Assembly (NCBI GenBank): GCA_011772205.1
Contig: WVZY01000022.1
Location: 186,001-250,000 of the forward strand
From: Candidatus Latescibacterota bacterium
GTDB taxonomy: Bacteria; Krumholzibacteriota; Krumholzibacteriia; WVZY01
DNA length: 64,000 nt
Reading direction: 5' to 3'
A model generated the notes under the pieces. That model searched no databases. It was not told the DNA's origin and saw nothing but the letters and a program-made list of their open reading frames with translations. Shown here piece by piece: positions 8,858 through 20,046 of this stretch (position 1 is the first letter of the stretch; each line of letters begins with the position of its first letter). The position numbers and the translations under genes were made by a program.

Positions 8858-9679
8858 CTACCGTTTTTCGTCCGAATAACTGTGATCGAGATCGGGGAAC
8901 CGCCCTTCCTTTATATCCCGAACATACTCGGAGACAGCATCCACGATCACCCTCCCCGTTTCTGCGTACCGTTTGACGAATCTCGGCGCAGCTTCATCGA
9001 GCATTCCGAGCATATCGTTCACCACAAGTACCTGTCCATCGCAGTGAATGCCGGCGCCGATCCCGATGGTTGGGATGGAAACCGAACCAGTGATTTTCTC
9101 CGCAAGCCTCCAAGGGATCCCTTCGAGCACCACGCTGAAGCATCCAACGTCCTCAAGGAACTTGGCATCGTCGCAGAGTTGCTCCGCTCCCTTGGGATCT
9201 TTTCCCTGGACGCGGTAGCCGCCGAACTGATGCACGGACTGGGGCGTAAGCCCGATGTGGCCCATAACCGGAATGTCCGCATCCCTAATCGCTTTGATCA
9301 CGGGACCCATCCGTCGACCGCCTTCTAGTTTAACCGCCTCCGCCCCGCCCTCTTTTACCATCCTGCCGGCATTTCGCACGGCATCCTCCATGCTCGCCTG
9401 GTAACTCATGAAAGGGAGATCTCCAACCACGAGAGCTCGCGGCTTTGCTCTCGTCACCGCTTTCAAATGATGGATGACTTCTTCCACCGTAACCGGAAGC
9501 GTATTCTCGTACCCGAGAACGACCATGCCAAGACTGTCGCCAATGAGGATTATTTCGATGCCCGCCTGATCTTCGAGGAGTGCCATTTGATAATCGTATG
9601 CGGTTAGCATCGCAATCTTCTCGCCTTTTGCTTTCATATCGAGAAGCGTTCGAATCGTTATCTTTTTCCCCCTACTCAT
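8858..9679 (-). CDS. panB: Ketopantoate hydroxymethyltransferase
   Basis: Makes ketopantoate from 2-oxoisovalerate and methylene-tetrahydrofolate, the first committed pantothenate step. The ~273-residue protein carries the family motifs [51 protein letters not shown] and [19 protein letters not shown] chose the ATG at 9679, with GGGAG 5 nt upstream and an ATGA overlap with the kinase gene stop; a GTG at 9691 would add four residues. Linkage to folB and folK fits its folate-derived co-substrate. Confidence 0.97.
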   Translation of the reverse strand: MSRGKKITIRTLLDMKAKGEKIAMLTAYDYQMALLEDQAGIEIILIGDSLGMVVLGYENTLPVTVEEVIHHLKAVTRAKPRALVVGDLPFMSYQASMEDAVRNAGRMVKEGGAEAVKLEGGRRMGPVIKAIRDADIPVMGHIGLTPQSVHQFGGYRVQGKDPKGAEQLCDDAKFLEDVGCFSVVLEGIPWRLAEKITGSVSIPTIGIGAGIHCDGQVLVVNDMLGMLDEAAPRFVKRYAETGRVIVDAVSEYVRDIKEGRFPDLDHSYSDEKR

Positions 9680-10374
9680 GATGTCTCCCACGATGGAACG
9701 TAATATTCCGTCCCCCGAACCGGTTGCGTGATGCGCCGAACGACGTCGGCGAACTGTTTCTCATCGCTCACAAAGTCCAACGCATCCGTATTGACAACGA
9801 GAAGCGGTGTTTCGGCGTAGTTGAAAAAGAAATGGTTGAAGGCATCGTTCAGAACATCGAGATATTCGCGTGAAATGCTCCGTTCGAATCGCCGGCCCCT
9901 GCGCTGAATCCTCTCGAATAGCACATTGGGAGATGCCTGGAGGTATATAACAAGATCGGGTTTTATGATCTTTGCTTCTAGCTCTGAAGCGATCCGGTTG
10001 TATAGCATGAGCTCGTCGTCGCTCAAGTTGATATGAGCGAAGATCCGGTCGCGCGCAAAGATGTAATCGATCGCCGTAAAATCGTCGAAGAGATCTTTTT
10101 GGGTGAGGGTCATTTGCTGCTTGTATCTATTCATCAGAAATACGAGCTGCGTCTGAAACGCATATGCACCCATATCCTCATAGAATCTTTCTAGAAATGG
10201 GTTGTCATCCACCTTTTCTTCGATGAGTCTCCCCCGAAGCCGATCTGCTAGTAGCCTGGCAAGCGAGGTCTTCCCCACTCCGATATTGCCTTCGACGGCA
10301 ATTGCGGAGATGCCGTTTTCCCTGATGCTTAGCTTGTATTTGGCGTATATTTCGATAACGGATGAATTATCCAT
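9676..10374 (-). CDS. Deoxynucleoside kinase family protein (dAK/dGK/dCK-like)
   Basis: Probable salvage kinase that phosphorylates purine or cytidine deoxynucleosides. It has a P-loop ([11 protein letters not shown]), the core Q-x-F-x-x-NRYKQ, [20 protein letters not shown] with the DR pair, and the LID-type [13 protein letters not shown], followed by [15 protein letters not shown]. The ATG at 10374 (MDNSSVIEI) overlaps folK by 8 bp; a longer frame to 10407 is less likely. Length (~232 residues) fits bacterial dNKs. Preferred nucleoside cannot be told from sequence. It is placed between folK and panB in one operon. Confidence 0.88.
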   Translation of the reverse strand: MDNSSVIEIYAKYKLSIRENGISAIAVEGNIGVGKTSLARLLADRLRGRLIEEKVDDNPFLERFYEDMGAYAFQTQLVFLMNRYKQQMTLTQKDLFDDFTAIDYIFARDRIFAHINLSDDELMLYNRIASELEAKIIKPDLVIYLQASPNVLFERIQRRGRRFERSISREYLDVLNDAFNHFFFNYAETPLLVVNTDALDFVSDEKQFADVVRRITQPVRGTEYYVPSWETS

Positions 10375-10900
10375 GCACTGCCCACCTCGTACTGGCCAAG
10401 GAAACAAACTGCCCGGGAGGCAGGTCCTCGATCATTTCGGCCACAGGTCGGCCTGTTTTCGGACAGCGAAATTCAGGTGCGATCTCCCGGAGCGGAACGA
10501 GGACAAAAGCGCGTTCAGCATACCTGGGGTGCGGGAGCGTCAACAGTTCTGTCCGCACAATCCACCCACCCAGCGTGACAATGTCGATGTCGATCTCCCT
10601 GGCCTCGTTGTGCCCGCTCGTTCTCCCCATTTCTTCCTCGACCGCTTTCAACCGCAATAGCAAATCTGTAGGGCAAAGTAAAGACTGAACTTCCAGGACC
10701 GAATTGATGAAGTAACCACCGGGAACGCCTTCAACGGGCGCTGTTTCAAACAGTGAACTGCATCGTCGAACCGTTAATCCTTCTTTCTTCTCGATGAAAC
10801 GCACCGCTGCGAGCACTGCAGCTTCCCTGTCCCCCACGTTTGACCCTACGCTGAGATATCCCAGGTGCGCCTCTATATCGTCGCTTCTCTGGTTAGGCAT
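10367..10900 (-). CDS. folK: HPPK, folate pyrophosphokinase
   Basis: Transfers pyrophosphate from ATP to 6-hydroxymethyl-7,8-dihydropterin in folate synthesis. It is 177 residues long, with YLSVGSNVGDREA at the N-terminus, the magnesium-binding REIDIDIVTLG (two Asp) and LPHPRYAERAFVLVPL. The strip between GR and the Asp pair is short, as in many non-enterobacterial HPPKs. It overlaps folB by 28 bp upstream and the kinase gene by 8 bp downstream. Confidence 0.95.
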   Translation of the reverse strand: MPNQRSDDIEAHLGYLSVGSNVGDREAAVLAAVRFIEKKEGLTVRRCSSLFETAPVEGVPGGYFINSVLEVQSLLCPTDLLLRLKAVEEEMGRTSGHNEAREIDIDIVTLGGWIVRTELLTLPHPRYAERAFVLVPLREIAPEFRCPKTGRPVAEMIEDLPPGQFVSLASTRWAVHG

Positions 10901-11238
10901 ACTTCCACGTATGAGAGGTTGTTGGGGAAAGGAAGGTTCAGCTTGCGCAGGTTGATCGTCACTTTCGAAATCGGAAATTCTCTCAGCAGCTCATAGCAAA
11001 TGTCCTCACCGAGAGACTCTATGAGCCGATGTTTCCGCTCAGATACAACCTCCATGACTTTGCTGTAGACGGACTCGTAATTGATCGTATCTCTGAGGGA
11101 GTCACTGGTGCAGGCTGCTTGAAGGTCTGCTTGGAGCTCGAGATCGACCTGAATCTTTTGCCCGACCTCCCTTTCCTGAGGGGAGACACCGTAAAAACCG
11201 AATACTGTGATTCCTTTGAGCCGGATGACGTCGGTCAA
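10873..11238 (-). CDS. folB: Dihydroneopterin aldolase
   Basis: Converts dihydroneopterin to hydroxymethyl-dihydropterin, one step before FolK. The 121-residue protein contains GITVFGFYGVSPQEREVGQKIQVDLEL, DTINYESVYSKV and a LIESLGEDICYELL helix with the family's Glu and Lys/Arg positions. The start is TTG (11236-11238), with AGGAG 6 nt upstream. It is the first gene of a ten-gene minus-strand run ending with tatA. Confidence 0.93.
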   Translation of the reverse strand: MTDVIRLKGITVFGFYGVSPQEREVGQKIQVDLELQADLQAACTSDSLRDTINYESVYSKVMEVVSERKHRLIESLGEDICYELLREFPISKVTINLRKLNLPFPNNLSYVEVCLTREATI

Positions 11239-11313
11239 TGCATACTCCTTTTAAATGGTCGAGCGTCTCATGTGGACGCTTACTCCCAGACTGTATCACA
11301 GCCAGAAAAGGAT

Positions 11314-11350
11314 GAAAAGAAAAGGTTCCGGAGGCGAAAGCCCCGGAACC
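11314..11350 (-). terminator. Rho-independent terminator of the lipoprotein gene
   Basis: The stem GGTTCCGG/CCGGAACC (11324-11331 with 11343-11350) is extended by GGC/GCC after a one-base bulge and closed by a 4-nt loop. On the minus strand it is followed by TTTTCTTTTC (11314-11323). It lies 36 bp after the lipoprotein stop and just upstream of folB, separating the two transcription units. Confidence 0.88.
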
Positions 11351-11385
11351 CTTTATGGATTGCAAATCTTCAGCTGAAATGCTCG

Positions 11386-13017
11386 CTAGGGTAACGCGCC
11401 GGTGAGGTCCAGCTTTATCATTCTAGGACTCGATCTGTCGAAATGCAGGAGGAAGACTTCCCCTCCGGCACCCCACTGGGGTTTCGTGAACATAATACCT
11501 AAATAATCCTCGATATCGCCTATGGGGACGGCCGGCGCAACGATCACTGGAGCTTCCAACCCGATGTTTCCTGCTATATCAGCGAATTCGAACCAACAGC
11601 TCACCGCACGAGTAACTCGGTAGATCAGATAGTCACTATCCTCAGACCAGGCAATATCCGTGATCTTATCGCCGGAAGCGGCTTCTTTCACCAGGTTGAC
11701 GTTCCCCACCTGCCCGAGGCTAAAGTCGAGGACGTACAACCTCCTCGTGGCTGCAATGGCCAGCGATTCGCCGTTGGGAGCCCATACCAGCTCTCCCGGC
11801 GCGTCCGGAACCGCAACGGTGATATCACTCGGCCCGTCAGGATCCACAATGTGAAGCTGTCCGTTGGCGTCGACAATGGCGAGAACCGAAAAAATGGCAT
11901 TTGGATTCCACGTCTGCAAAGGTTTTGTCGGAATGAGGTTCGCGGAGATTGAACCGCCGGTATTAGTGATTCGGACAGTGGAAGCCGAATCCAGCGGAAC
12001 CGTACCTCCAGAAACGGGGAGGCCGTACAGCTCCCACAGAATCTGCCCCGTCCGATTGGAGACGAATAAGAGCCAGTTGCCATCCGTAGAAAATGTTGGA
12101 TAGAAATTCTTTCGGAATTTCCCATGGCTCCCCGTCGCGTTGATTTCGCTTGCGAGAGTTCTGTTGTAAAAAGCCACGTCGAAGGTGTCCACCTGGCCCG
12201 GAGCTGGGAAGGGTCGGAACACCTGATAGCCAATGAGATTGTTATCGGGTGAAAACACGATCTCGGTATACTGGGTGTGACGTATATCAAAGGGTGTCAT
12301 TTGGTCAAAGGTGATCTGCTCCTGCACCCCGGTTTGCAGATCATCGAGGATAATGTTAATGGGATTTTCAATCGTTGCGCCACCAGGCCTGGTCTCGACC
12401 GTGTGGGCCGAAAACGTGCGATCCGTCGAGAATACATAACCCAATCCCCGGAAATCGATATCGGTCGTCACCGGTGTAACGCCTCCCCCTCTCTGGTACA
12501 AGTTGATAAGAAATCCACGAAAGCCCGAATGCGAAGGAGTTCGGTTAGAAGTAAGAAAATAAATCGAATCCCCGGATATGGTCGTGTGCAGCTCTCCAGC
12601 TTGATATGAAACAATCTCCTCGATTGAGTTCACGAAAACATCCACCGATCGGCTGGAGGTTGATACGCTGTTCTCCACTGTGACGGAAATCGTATAGATA
12701 TCTGAAGTCTGAGGAGCAACCCAACGCACGGATAATTGATCCGATTCCAGGAACGTTCCTCCGCTGGCGGACCAGGAATATCTCGGGAACTCGAAATTCA
12801 GCGTATCACTGGTAACTACTGCGGTCACTTGGACGGTATCGCCTGGGGCAGGCGATTTTGGGGACAGGATGATCATCGACACATTGATCGGAAGAATCTG
12901 CCCGTCCACATCGGCAGGCCCGTCTTCTCCGCAGCCGCTAACAGTAAAGAAAGCCACAGACATGGAAATCAAGATTGCTATCAGTGATAAGCGCATATCT
13001 CGAAAGGACTTTTCCAA
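11386..13017 (-). CDS. Lipoprotein with Ig/PKD-like and TolB-like beta-propeller regions
   Basis: About 543 residues. A lipoprotein signal peptide ends in VSGC (lipidated Cys ~29). A PKD/Ig-like domain follows (residues ~40-125: PAPGDTVQVTAVV...YSWSASGG...YTISVTVEN). After it come repeats such as IVFSPDNNLIGYQVF, FYPTFSTDGNWLLFVSNRTG, ELVWAPNGESLAIAA and DIAWSEDSDYLIYRV, the blade pattern of TolB/WD40-like propellers. I prefer the TTG at 13017, with GGGAGG 7 nt upstream; an ATG at 12996 is possible. It is probably surface or periplasmic; the binding partner is unknown. It has its own terminator and lies downstream of groEL, beyond the groEL terminator. Confidence 0.8.
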   Translation of the reverse strand: MEKSFRDMRLSLIAILISMSVAFFTVSGCGEDGPADVDGQILPINVSMIILSPKSPAPGDTVQVTAVVTSDTLNFEFPRYSWSASGGTFLESDQLSVRWVAPQTSDIYTISVTVENSVSTSSRSVDVFVNSIEEIVSYQAGELHTTISGDSIYFLTSNRTPSHSGFRGFLINLYQRGGGVTPVTTDIDFRGLGYVFSTDRTFSAHTVETRPGGATIENPINIILDDLQTGVQEQITFDQMTPFDIRHTQYTEIVFSPDNNLIGYQVFRPFPAPGQVDTFDVAFYNRTLASEINATGSHGKFRKNFYPTFSTDGNWLLFVSNRTGQILWELYGLPVSGGTVPLDSASTVRITNTGGSISANLIPTKPLQTWNPNAIFSVLAIVDANGQLHIVDPDGPSDITVAVPDAPGELVWAPNGESLAIAATRRLYVLDFSLGQVGNVNLVKEAASGDKITDIAWSEDSDYLIYRVTRAVSCWFEFADIAGNIGLEAPVIVAPAVPIGDIEDYLGIMFTKPQWGAGGEVFLLHFDRSSPRMIKLDLTGALP

Positions 13018-13160
13018 GCACAAACCTCCCAGCCGGTTGCGACCAGCCGAAGCTACTGGCAGCCGCTAATATATGTAACCGTGACGCAAAATGAGTATTT
13101 AGTGGGGTCTAGAAAAAAATATCCCTTACAGGAAAGAATTTCAAGGTTTTTTTCGCGATA

Positions 13161-13199
13161 ACAAAAGCACCGCCGCCGGGGATGCGCCCCGGCGGCGGT
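13161..13199 (-). terminator. Strong rho-independent terminator after groEL
   Basis: A perfect 13-bp GC-rich stem (13169-13181 with 13187-13199) with a 5-nt loop is followed on the minus strand by GCTTTTGTT. It lies 50 bp after the groEL stop. Confidence 0.85.
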
Positions 13200-13249
13200 C
13201 ACTATTCCCGTTCAGGAATTGGATTCCTTCCTGTCGGATCGAGGGGCGT

Positions 13250-14905
<1,656 letters not shown>

Positions 14906-15190
14906 CTATACGATCGCGAGAATATCGCTTTCCCTCAGGATTAGATACTTTTCATCGTCGACGTTGATTTCCGTCCCTGAGTACTTCCCAAACAGAACCT
15001 TATCCCCCTTCTTGACCTCGGGGACAATCCTCTCTCCAGCCTCCGAAATCCGGCCTTTACCCACAGCGAGGACTTCTCCTTCCTGAGGCTTCTCTTTCGC
15101 CGTATCCGGAATGATAATGCCACCCTTTTTCTTTTCGGGCTCGTCGATCGGCCTAACTAAAATGCGATCGGCCAGCGGGGTGATTTTCAT
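14906..15190 (-). CDS. groES: Co-chaperonin GroES (10 kDa)
   Basis: The lid of the GroEL chamber; 94 residues from the ATG at 15190 ([12 protein letters not shown]). AAGGAGG lies 8 nt upstream; the longer frame to 15274 would run into the operator and is not credible. The mobile loop ([20 protein letters not shown]) and the roof loop are recognisable. Confidence 0.98.
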   Translation of the reverse strand: MKITPLADRILVRPIDEPEKKKGGIIIPDTAKEKPQEGEVLAVGKGRISEAGERIVPEVKKGDKVLFGKYSGTEINVDDEKYLILRESDILAIV

Positions 15191-15267
15191 AAAGGTCCCT
15201 CCTTTCGGACACCTCTGAGAAACATCTAAACTTTTGGGATACCTATCGGTGACTTGATATAGAAGAA

Positions 15268-15294
15268 TTAGCACTCTTAGTATGAGACTGCTAA
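15268..15294. promoter_or_regulatory. CIRCE operator (HrcA-binding inverted repeat), one mismatch
   Basis: TTAGCACTC (15268-15276), a 9-nt spacer, then GACTGCTAA (15286-15294). The CIRCE consensus is TTAGCACTC-N9-GAGTGCTAA, so 17 of 18 repeat positions match, with C for G in the distal half. It lies 78-104 bp upstream of the groES start and directly downstream of the predicted transcription start, the usual place for HrcA repression. No hrcA gene is in the window. Confidence 0.93.
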
Positions 15295-15303
15295 TTTTGC
15301 ATT

Positions 15304-15332
15304 AACATACAGCTGGCCGCATCGAGTGACAA
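15304..15332 (-). promoter_or_regulatory. Sigma70-type promoter of groESL
   Basis: On the minus strand TTGTCA (15327-15332), exactly 17 nt, then TATGTT (15304-15309). The predicted start near 15297 puts the CIRCE element at about +3 to +29. Vegetative promoter plus CIRCE is the usual heat-shock arrangement outside enterobacteria. Confidence 0.75.
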
Positions 15333-15462
15333 GAGAAAAATGACATTTTCGTGAAATTTATATCGTGAAAAATTCCATATATACACGGTAATAGTGCGTA
15401 AATCATATGTATTCTACCATAATAAATTCTCTTGAAGTGGCGATATTGCTGTTAGATGGGTT

Positions 15463-16230
15463 TTAGGAGGCTAGTCGTGAATTGAGTTTCCATAGCCGAA
15501 ATAATCCCTTGAGCACTAAATGGGGATCATGATGCCAACTCCGGGGCAGAGTTTTCGAAACAGCTTCTGCCGCGCCACCCGTGAGAACCTTTGGGATTCG
15601 TCGACCGGCCTTGCGCTCGAGGAATCGCACGGCTTCCAGGATTCCGCCTGTCGCGCCGATCTCTGCTCCGAGGGCCATTGCACCCTTTGTCGTATCAAAT
15701 TTGGGCTTAGAATGTCGCCTGCTCTTCGAAAACGCGATTTCGGGCAACTGCTCGGTATGGCTGGCGAGTGCCCACAATGCCAAATCAGGACCTGCTAGAA
15801 TGATCCCCCCCTTGTACCGCCCATTAGCTACCAAGTCCACTGTGATAGCAGACCCAATGTCGATCAGGATGGCGTTCCGACGCCGACCGTCAATGAAACC
15901 GGCCGCGCAGCAGAGGCGATCGATTCCCACGCTTTGAGGCCGCGGCACACCCAGTGAGAATGGAAACTTGAGATGTACACCGGCGATAATGGGGCGGTGC
16001 GCCGTGAGGCGGTGGATGGTCCGCTCGACGACAGGTGTGAGCCTGGGGACGACGGAGGCAACAATGGCACCCCGAATCCCCGCCTGTTTCCCAGGCAACC
16101 CCTTGAATGCCGGCGAGTGCCCCTGCCGTCCGGAGCTTACCGCCTCACGGCGCACCGCCCCCATGACCCTGCCATCTTCGAGCAACGCATACTTGATGAA
16201 ACTGTTACCGATATCCACGCAGATGACCAC
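15463..16230 (-). CDS. coaX: Type III pantothenate kinase
   Basis: First step of coenzyme A synthesis from pantothenate. The 255-residue protein has the ASKHA-fold motifs of CoaX: DIGNS at residues 6-10, VASVVPRLT, SVGIDRLCCA, IDIGSAITVDLV (family usually has GTA; here GSA) and GGIILAG, later GATGGILEAV and LTGGAAEAV. The probable start is GTG (16228-16230). It is the last gene of the valS operon, 168 bp before the divergent-reading control region of groESL. Together with panB and panC in the neighbouring operon, most of the route to phosphopantothenate is local. Confidence 0.9.
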   Translation of the reverse strand: MVICVDIGNSFIKYALLEDGRVMGAVRREAVSSGRQGHSPAFKGLPGKQAGIRGAIVASVVPRLTPVVERTIHRLTAHRPIIAGVHLKFPFSLGVPRPQSVGIDRLCCAAGFIDGRRRNAILIDIGSAITVDLVANGRYKGGIILAGPDLALWALASHTEQLPEIAFSKSRRHSKPKFDTTKGAMALGAEIGATGGILEAVRFLERKAGRRIPKVLTGGAAEAVSKTLPRSWHHDPHLVLKGLFRLWKLNSRLAS

Positions 16231-16249
16231 GCGAATCCACGCCTCCCTC

Positions 16250-17047
16250 TTACACGACGGATATTTCCTCTCCGTAAAGCAGGATCATTTTTCCTTTGGG
16301 CGGGGATATCATCAAGGCCCCGTCGGGACGGACGCCGAGAACTTTCCCTTTTGCAACCGTTTCCCCTCTGGTAAAAGAGACGGTTTTTCCAATAATGGAC
16401 AGCTTATCGTTGTAAACATCAACAAACGCTCCGAAACCTTCTTCCCGGAAGCGAAAGTAACAGGACTCCATCGCCGAGAGGACGTTTACCAGCACCTCCC
16501 CCCGATCGAGTGCTTCACCAGACAGCGTCAAGCACGATGCTGCCGTGTCCCGGATCGAAGGATTGAAATCCTCGCTGGCCGCGTTGACGTTTATGCCGAC
16601 ACCCATAATGACAAACATGGACTTTCCCGAGCGGCTCGCGCTCTCGGCAAGCATCCCGCAGAGCTTCCGGCTACCTGCCACCACATCATTGGGCCACTTC
16701 ACCAGAATTTCCTGTCCGAGCATGTCTGAGAGAACATCGCTGATCGCGGTGGAAAATGCGAGCGTCAGGGCCAGAATATCCGCAGGAGCGCCTGTGGGAC
16801 GCAGGATTACGGAAAAGAGCAAGTTTTTCATCGGCGGGCTTTCCCACTTCCGGTCCAATCTTCCCCTGCCCCGCCGTTGATAATCGGCTATTACAACGGT
16901 TCCCTCGGATTCTCCCTGTTTGGCCAGCTCTGAAGCCAGCCGGTTGGTGCTGTCCACCTCGGGAAGGTAGTACATCCGCTGCCCGAAACATATCGTGGAA
17001 AGCCGCTCCCTTACCGCTTGCGGAAGCAGTCGAACAGGTTCATTCAT
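16250..17047 (-). CDS. birA: Biotin-protein ligase (monofunctional BirA type)
   Basis: Activates biotin with ATP and attaches it to carboxylase carrier domains. It is 265 residues long, with VDSTNRLASELA, the biotinyl-AMP loop GRGRLDRKWES, KWPNDVV and MGVGINVNA, and a C-terminal SH3-like domain (GKVLGVRPDGALMI). The first ~25 residues are too short for the DNA-binding winged helix of E. coli BirA, so it is probably an enzyme only, not a repressor. The ATG is one base after the nadC stop. Confidence 0.93.
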   Translation of the reverse strand: MNEPVRLLPQAVRERLSTICFGQRMYYLPEVDSTNRLASELAKQGESEGTVVIADYQRRGRGRLDRKWESPPMKNLLFSVILRPTGAPADILALTLAFSTAISDVLSDMLGQEILVKWPNDVVAGSRKLCGMLAESASRSGKSMFVIMGVGINVNAASEDFNPSIRDTAASCLTLSGEALDRGEVLVNVLSAMESCYFRFREEGFGAFVDVYNDKLSIIGKTVSFTRGETVAKGKVLGVRPDGALMISPPKGKMILLYGEEISVV

Positions 17048-17048
17048 A

Positions 17049-17912
17049 TCAGTCCACCTCGATAGTCATGTTGAGCCCCACGGCGGAATGGGTGAGCGCT
17101 CCGATCGAAATAAAGTCAATTCCCAGGACTGCATAGCGGCCTACATTATCGAGCGTGATCCCGCCCGAGACCTCCACTTCTACGGAAAAGCCCGGATTCT
17201 TATCGGCATATGATGCAATTTTCCGAACTGCATTTCGAACCTCTCCGGGTGAAAAATTATCCAGCATGACGCGGTCGACCGGCGCCCCGAGGATCTTGTC
17301 CAAGCATTCGATTGAGTCCACTTCCACTTCGATGCGTGTGGGTGCCTTTTTGCTGTCCAGCTGCTCGATGAGCGCTTCGATACCGCCGATCGCCCGGATG
17401 TGGTTTTCTTTCACCAACATCATTTCTTTCAGGTCGAACCGATGGTTCTCCCCACCACCCACGCGTACGGCGTACTTTTCCAGCGCTCGGAGCCTCGGGG
17501 TTGTCTTACGAGTGTCCAGGATCTTCACTCCCGTGCCCGATACAGCGTCTACGAATTTCGATGTAAGGGTCGCGATGCCGGACAGCCGCTGCAGAAAATT
17601 CAGAGCCACCCTCTCCGCAGACAGGATTCCGGAAGCCGCTCCCGAAATGTTCGCAACGAGTTTCCCTGCTTCCAACCGTCCCCCGTCCCTCATGGCTGCT
17701 TCGAACGAGACGTGTGGATCCACTTGGCGGAACGCCTCCCTTGCCACATCGAGCCCGGCAAGCACACCCGGAGTCAGTGCCAGCAATTTTGCGGTGATCC
17801 GCCGCTCTCCAATTTCCAAAAATGAAACTGTGACGTCCTCTTTGGCCGCATCTTCTTCGAGCGCGGCCGAGACGGTTCTCCTAACGACATCCCGTTCCAA
17901 TCCGTTCGACAT
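17049..17912 (-). CDS. nadC: Quinolinate phosphoribosyltransferase
   Basis: Makes nicotinate mononucleotide from quinolinate and PRPP in de novo NAD synthesis. The 287-residue protein shows EEDAAKEDVTV, LNFLQRLSGIATLT, KILDTRKTTPRLRALEKYAVRVGGGENHR, MMLVKENHI, EVEVDSIE, VMLDNFSP and EVSGGITLDN. No nadA or nadB is in the window. It is tightly linked to birA. Confidence 0.97.
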   Translation of the reverse strand: MSNGLERDVVRRTVSAALEEDAAKEDVTVSFLEIGERRITAKLLALTPGVLAGLDVAREAFRQVDPHVSFEAAMRDGGRLEAGKLVANISGAASGILSAERVALNFLQRLSGIATLTSKFVDAVSGTGVKILDTRKTTPRLRALEKYAVRVGGGENHRFDLKEMMLVKENHIRAIGGIEALIEQLDSKKAPTRIEVEVDSIECLDKILGAPVDRVMLDNFSPGEVRNAVRKIASYADKNPGFSVEVEVSGGITLDNVGRYAVLGIDFISIGALTHSAVGLNMTIEVD

Positions 17913-17968
17913 CGGTCCCTTCCCTCATTCCAAATGCGCCCGGTAACGAATAACCATTGCACGCGGCT

Positions 17969-20008
17969 CTATTCGTATTTCCGTCCCCGCCGCCCCCTCC
18001 GGCGGCTTCTAATGAATCCCTGCTTCTCCATAGCGAGCTGCATACGGACTTCGTCTAGACGATCCCTCAGGCTCGCCGCCTTTTCGAAATTGAGCGCTTT
18101 CGCCTCCTTGAGCATTTCCTCCTCGAGAGCACGGGCCAGCTCTTCTGTCGGCACATCCTTTTCAAAAATTACATCCGCTCCCTCGAGGTCAGTATATTTG
18201 GCGTCGGCAACAGATGTGCTGAGACGAACTTCATCCAGAGTTTTGATGATCCCCCTGGGAACGATTCCGTGCTTATCGTTGTAATCCAGCTGGAGCGCCC
18301 GTCTCCTGCTCGTCTCCCGGATGGCGCGCTTCATCGAATCGGTAACCTCGTCCGCATAAAAAATCACTTGTCCGGAAACGTGGCGCGCTGCGCGCCCCGC
18401 CGTTTGAATGAGACTTCTTTCGCTGCGCAGGAATCCTTCTTTGTCCGCATCGCACACCGCCACCAGTGACACTTCCGGCAGATCCAGGCCTTCGCGGAGG
18501 AGATTGATTCCGACCAGAACATCGAACTCACCGATCCTGAGGTCTCTGAGAATCTCGACGCGATCGAGCGCGGCAATGTCCGAGTGGAGGTACCGAACCC
18601 GTATCCCGAGCGATGAGAGATAATCCGTGAGTTCCTCGGCCATTCGCTTGGTGAGCGTTGTTACAAGCACGCGATGTTTCTCAGATACACGTTTCCGTAT
18701 TTCCTCCACCAGATCGTCGATCTGTCCGGCGACCGGCTTTACGACGATCTCTGGATCGACGAGGCCGGTTGGGCGGATGATCTGCTCGACGACTTCACCG
18801 CCCGTTTCACCGAGCTCGTAGTCGCCCGGTGTGGCGCTCACGAAAAGCAGTCGCGGTATCATTGCGCGAAATTCTTCGAATCTGAGCGGCCGGTTATCCA
18901 GCGCCGAGGGAAGCCGGAAGCCGTATTCGACCAGGGTTGTTTTCCTCGATCGATCACCGTTATACATTCCACCCAGCTGCGGAACCGTCACGTGCGATTC
19001 ATCCACAATAGTCAGGAACTCATCGGGGAAGAAGTCGATCAATGTTGCCGGTCTTTCGCCTTGTTTCCGCCCGGAGAGGTGCCTTGCGTAATTCTCGATA
19101 CCGGTGCAGTAACCCATTTCTTCCAGCATTTCGAGGTCGTAAAGCGTTCTGGATTCGAGCCGCTGGGCTTCGAGCAGCTTCTCCCGGCTGCGAAGCTCCT
19201 CGAGCCTCGAGGCCAGCTCTTCCCGGATTTCTTCGATGGCTTGCTTCAACACCGGTTCGGGGGTGACGAAGTGCCTCGCAGGGAAAATAGTGAGCCGTTC
19301 GACGGGGCGCTTCACCTTGGCGGTCAGCGGATCGGTAATGGCAATCCGGTCCACTTCGTCGCCAAACAGCTCGATTCGGATCGCCTCTTCTTCATAAGCG
19401 GGGCGAATTTCCACTGTATCTCCTCGTACGCGAAACGTCCCCCTGGTAAAAGCGGCATCGTTTCTCGAGTACTGGATCTCGATCAGCTTCCTCAATAGAT
19501 CATCCCTATCGATCACATCGCCCTGTTTCAATTGAAACGTCATTTGCTTGAACGCCTCTGGCGATCCGAGACCGTAAATGCACGATACACTTGCCACCAC
19601 CACCACATCGCTTCGGCTCATCAGCGCGCTCGTCGCGCGGATCCGAAGCCGGTCTATGTCTTCGTTGATCGATGCATCCTTCTCAATATAGGTGTTGGTG
19701 CTCGGCACATAAGCCTCCGGCTGGTAATAGTCGTAGTAGCTCACGAAATACTCGACGGCGTTCTCGGGGAAAAAGCCTCTGAACTCGCCGTAGAGCTGGG
19801 CGGCGAGCGTCTTGTTATGCGAAATCACGAGGGTAGGAAGGTTCACCTCGGCGATCACATTGGCCATCGTAAATGTCTTGCCGGAGCCGGTTACCCCCAG
19901 AAGGACCTGGGATGGCCGCTTTTCCCGGATGCCTTTGACAAGCCCTTTTATCGCTTGAGGCTGATCACCGGTCGGCTGGTAGGTGGAGACGAGCTTGAAT
20001 TTGTCCAT
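17969..20008 (-). CDS. uvrB: Excinuclease ABC subunit B
   Basis: Damage-verifying helicase-like subunit of nucleotide excision repair, ~679 residues. It has a Walker A GVTGSGKT (residues 38-45), the beta-hairpin [20 protein letters not shown] that threads [12 protein letters not shown], helicase motif VI (QTAGRAARH), and a C-terminal UVR motif (~residues 625-660, [20 protein letters not shown]) that contacts UvrA/UvrC. The ATG at 20008 has GGGAG 6 nt upstream and is preferred over 20032. Confidence 0.98.
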   Translation of the reverse strand: MDKFKLVSTYQPTGDQPQAIKGLVKGIREKRPSQVLLGVTGSGKTFTMANVIAEVNLPTLVISHNKTLAAQLYGEFRGFFPENAVEYFVSYYDYYQPEAYVPSTNTYIEKDASINEDIDRLRIRATSALMSRSDVVVVASVSCIYGLGSPEAFKQMTFQLKQGDVIDRDDLLRKLIEIQYSRNDAAFTRGTFRVRGDTVEIRPAYEEEAIRIELFGDEVDRIAITDPLTAKVKRPVERLTIFPARHFVTPEPVLKQAIEEIREELASRLEELRSREKLLEAQRLESRTLYDLEMLEEMGYCTGIENYARHLSGRKQGERPATLIDFFPDEFLTIVDESHVTVPQLGGMYNGDRSRKTTLVEYGFRLPSALDNRPLRFEEFRAMIPRLLFVSATPGDYELGETGGEVVEQIIRPTGLVDPEIVVKPVAGQIDDLVEEIRKRVSEKHRVLVTTLTKRMAEELTDYLSSLGIRVRYLHSDIAALDRVEILRDLRIGEFDVLVGINLLREGLDLPEVSLVAVCDADKEGFLRSERSLIQTAGRAARHVSGQVIFYADEVTDSMKRAIRETSRRRALQLDYNDKHGIVPRGIIKTLDEVRLSTSVADAKYTDLEGADVIFEKDVPTEELARALEEEMLKEAKALNFEKAASLRDRLDEVRMQLAMEKQGFIRSRRRGRRGRKYE

Positions 20009-20046
20009 TGGCCGCTCCCGGTGAAGAGGCAAAGGAGAGGTAAGCG

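Noticed and set aside
18674-19498. 274-codon plus-strand frame antisense to uvrB
   Set aside because: Shadow of a conserved gene.
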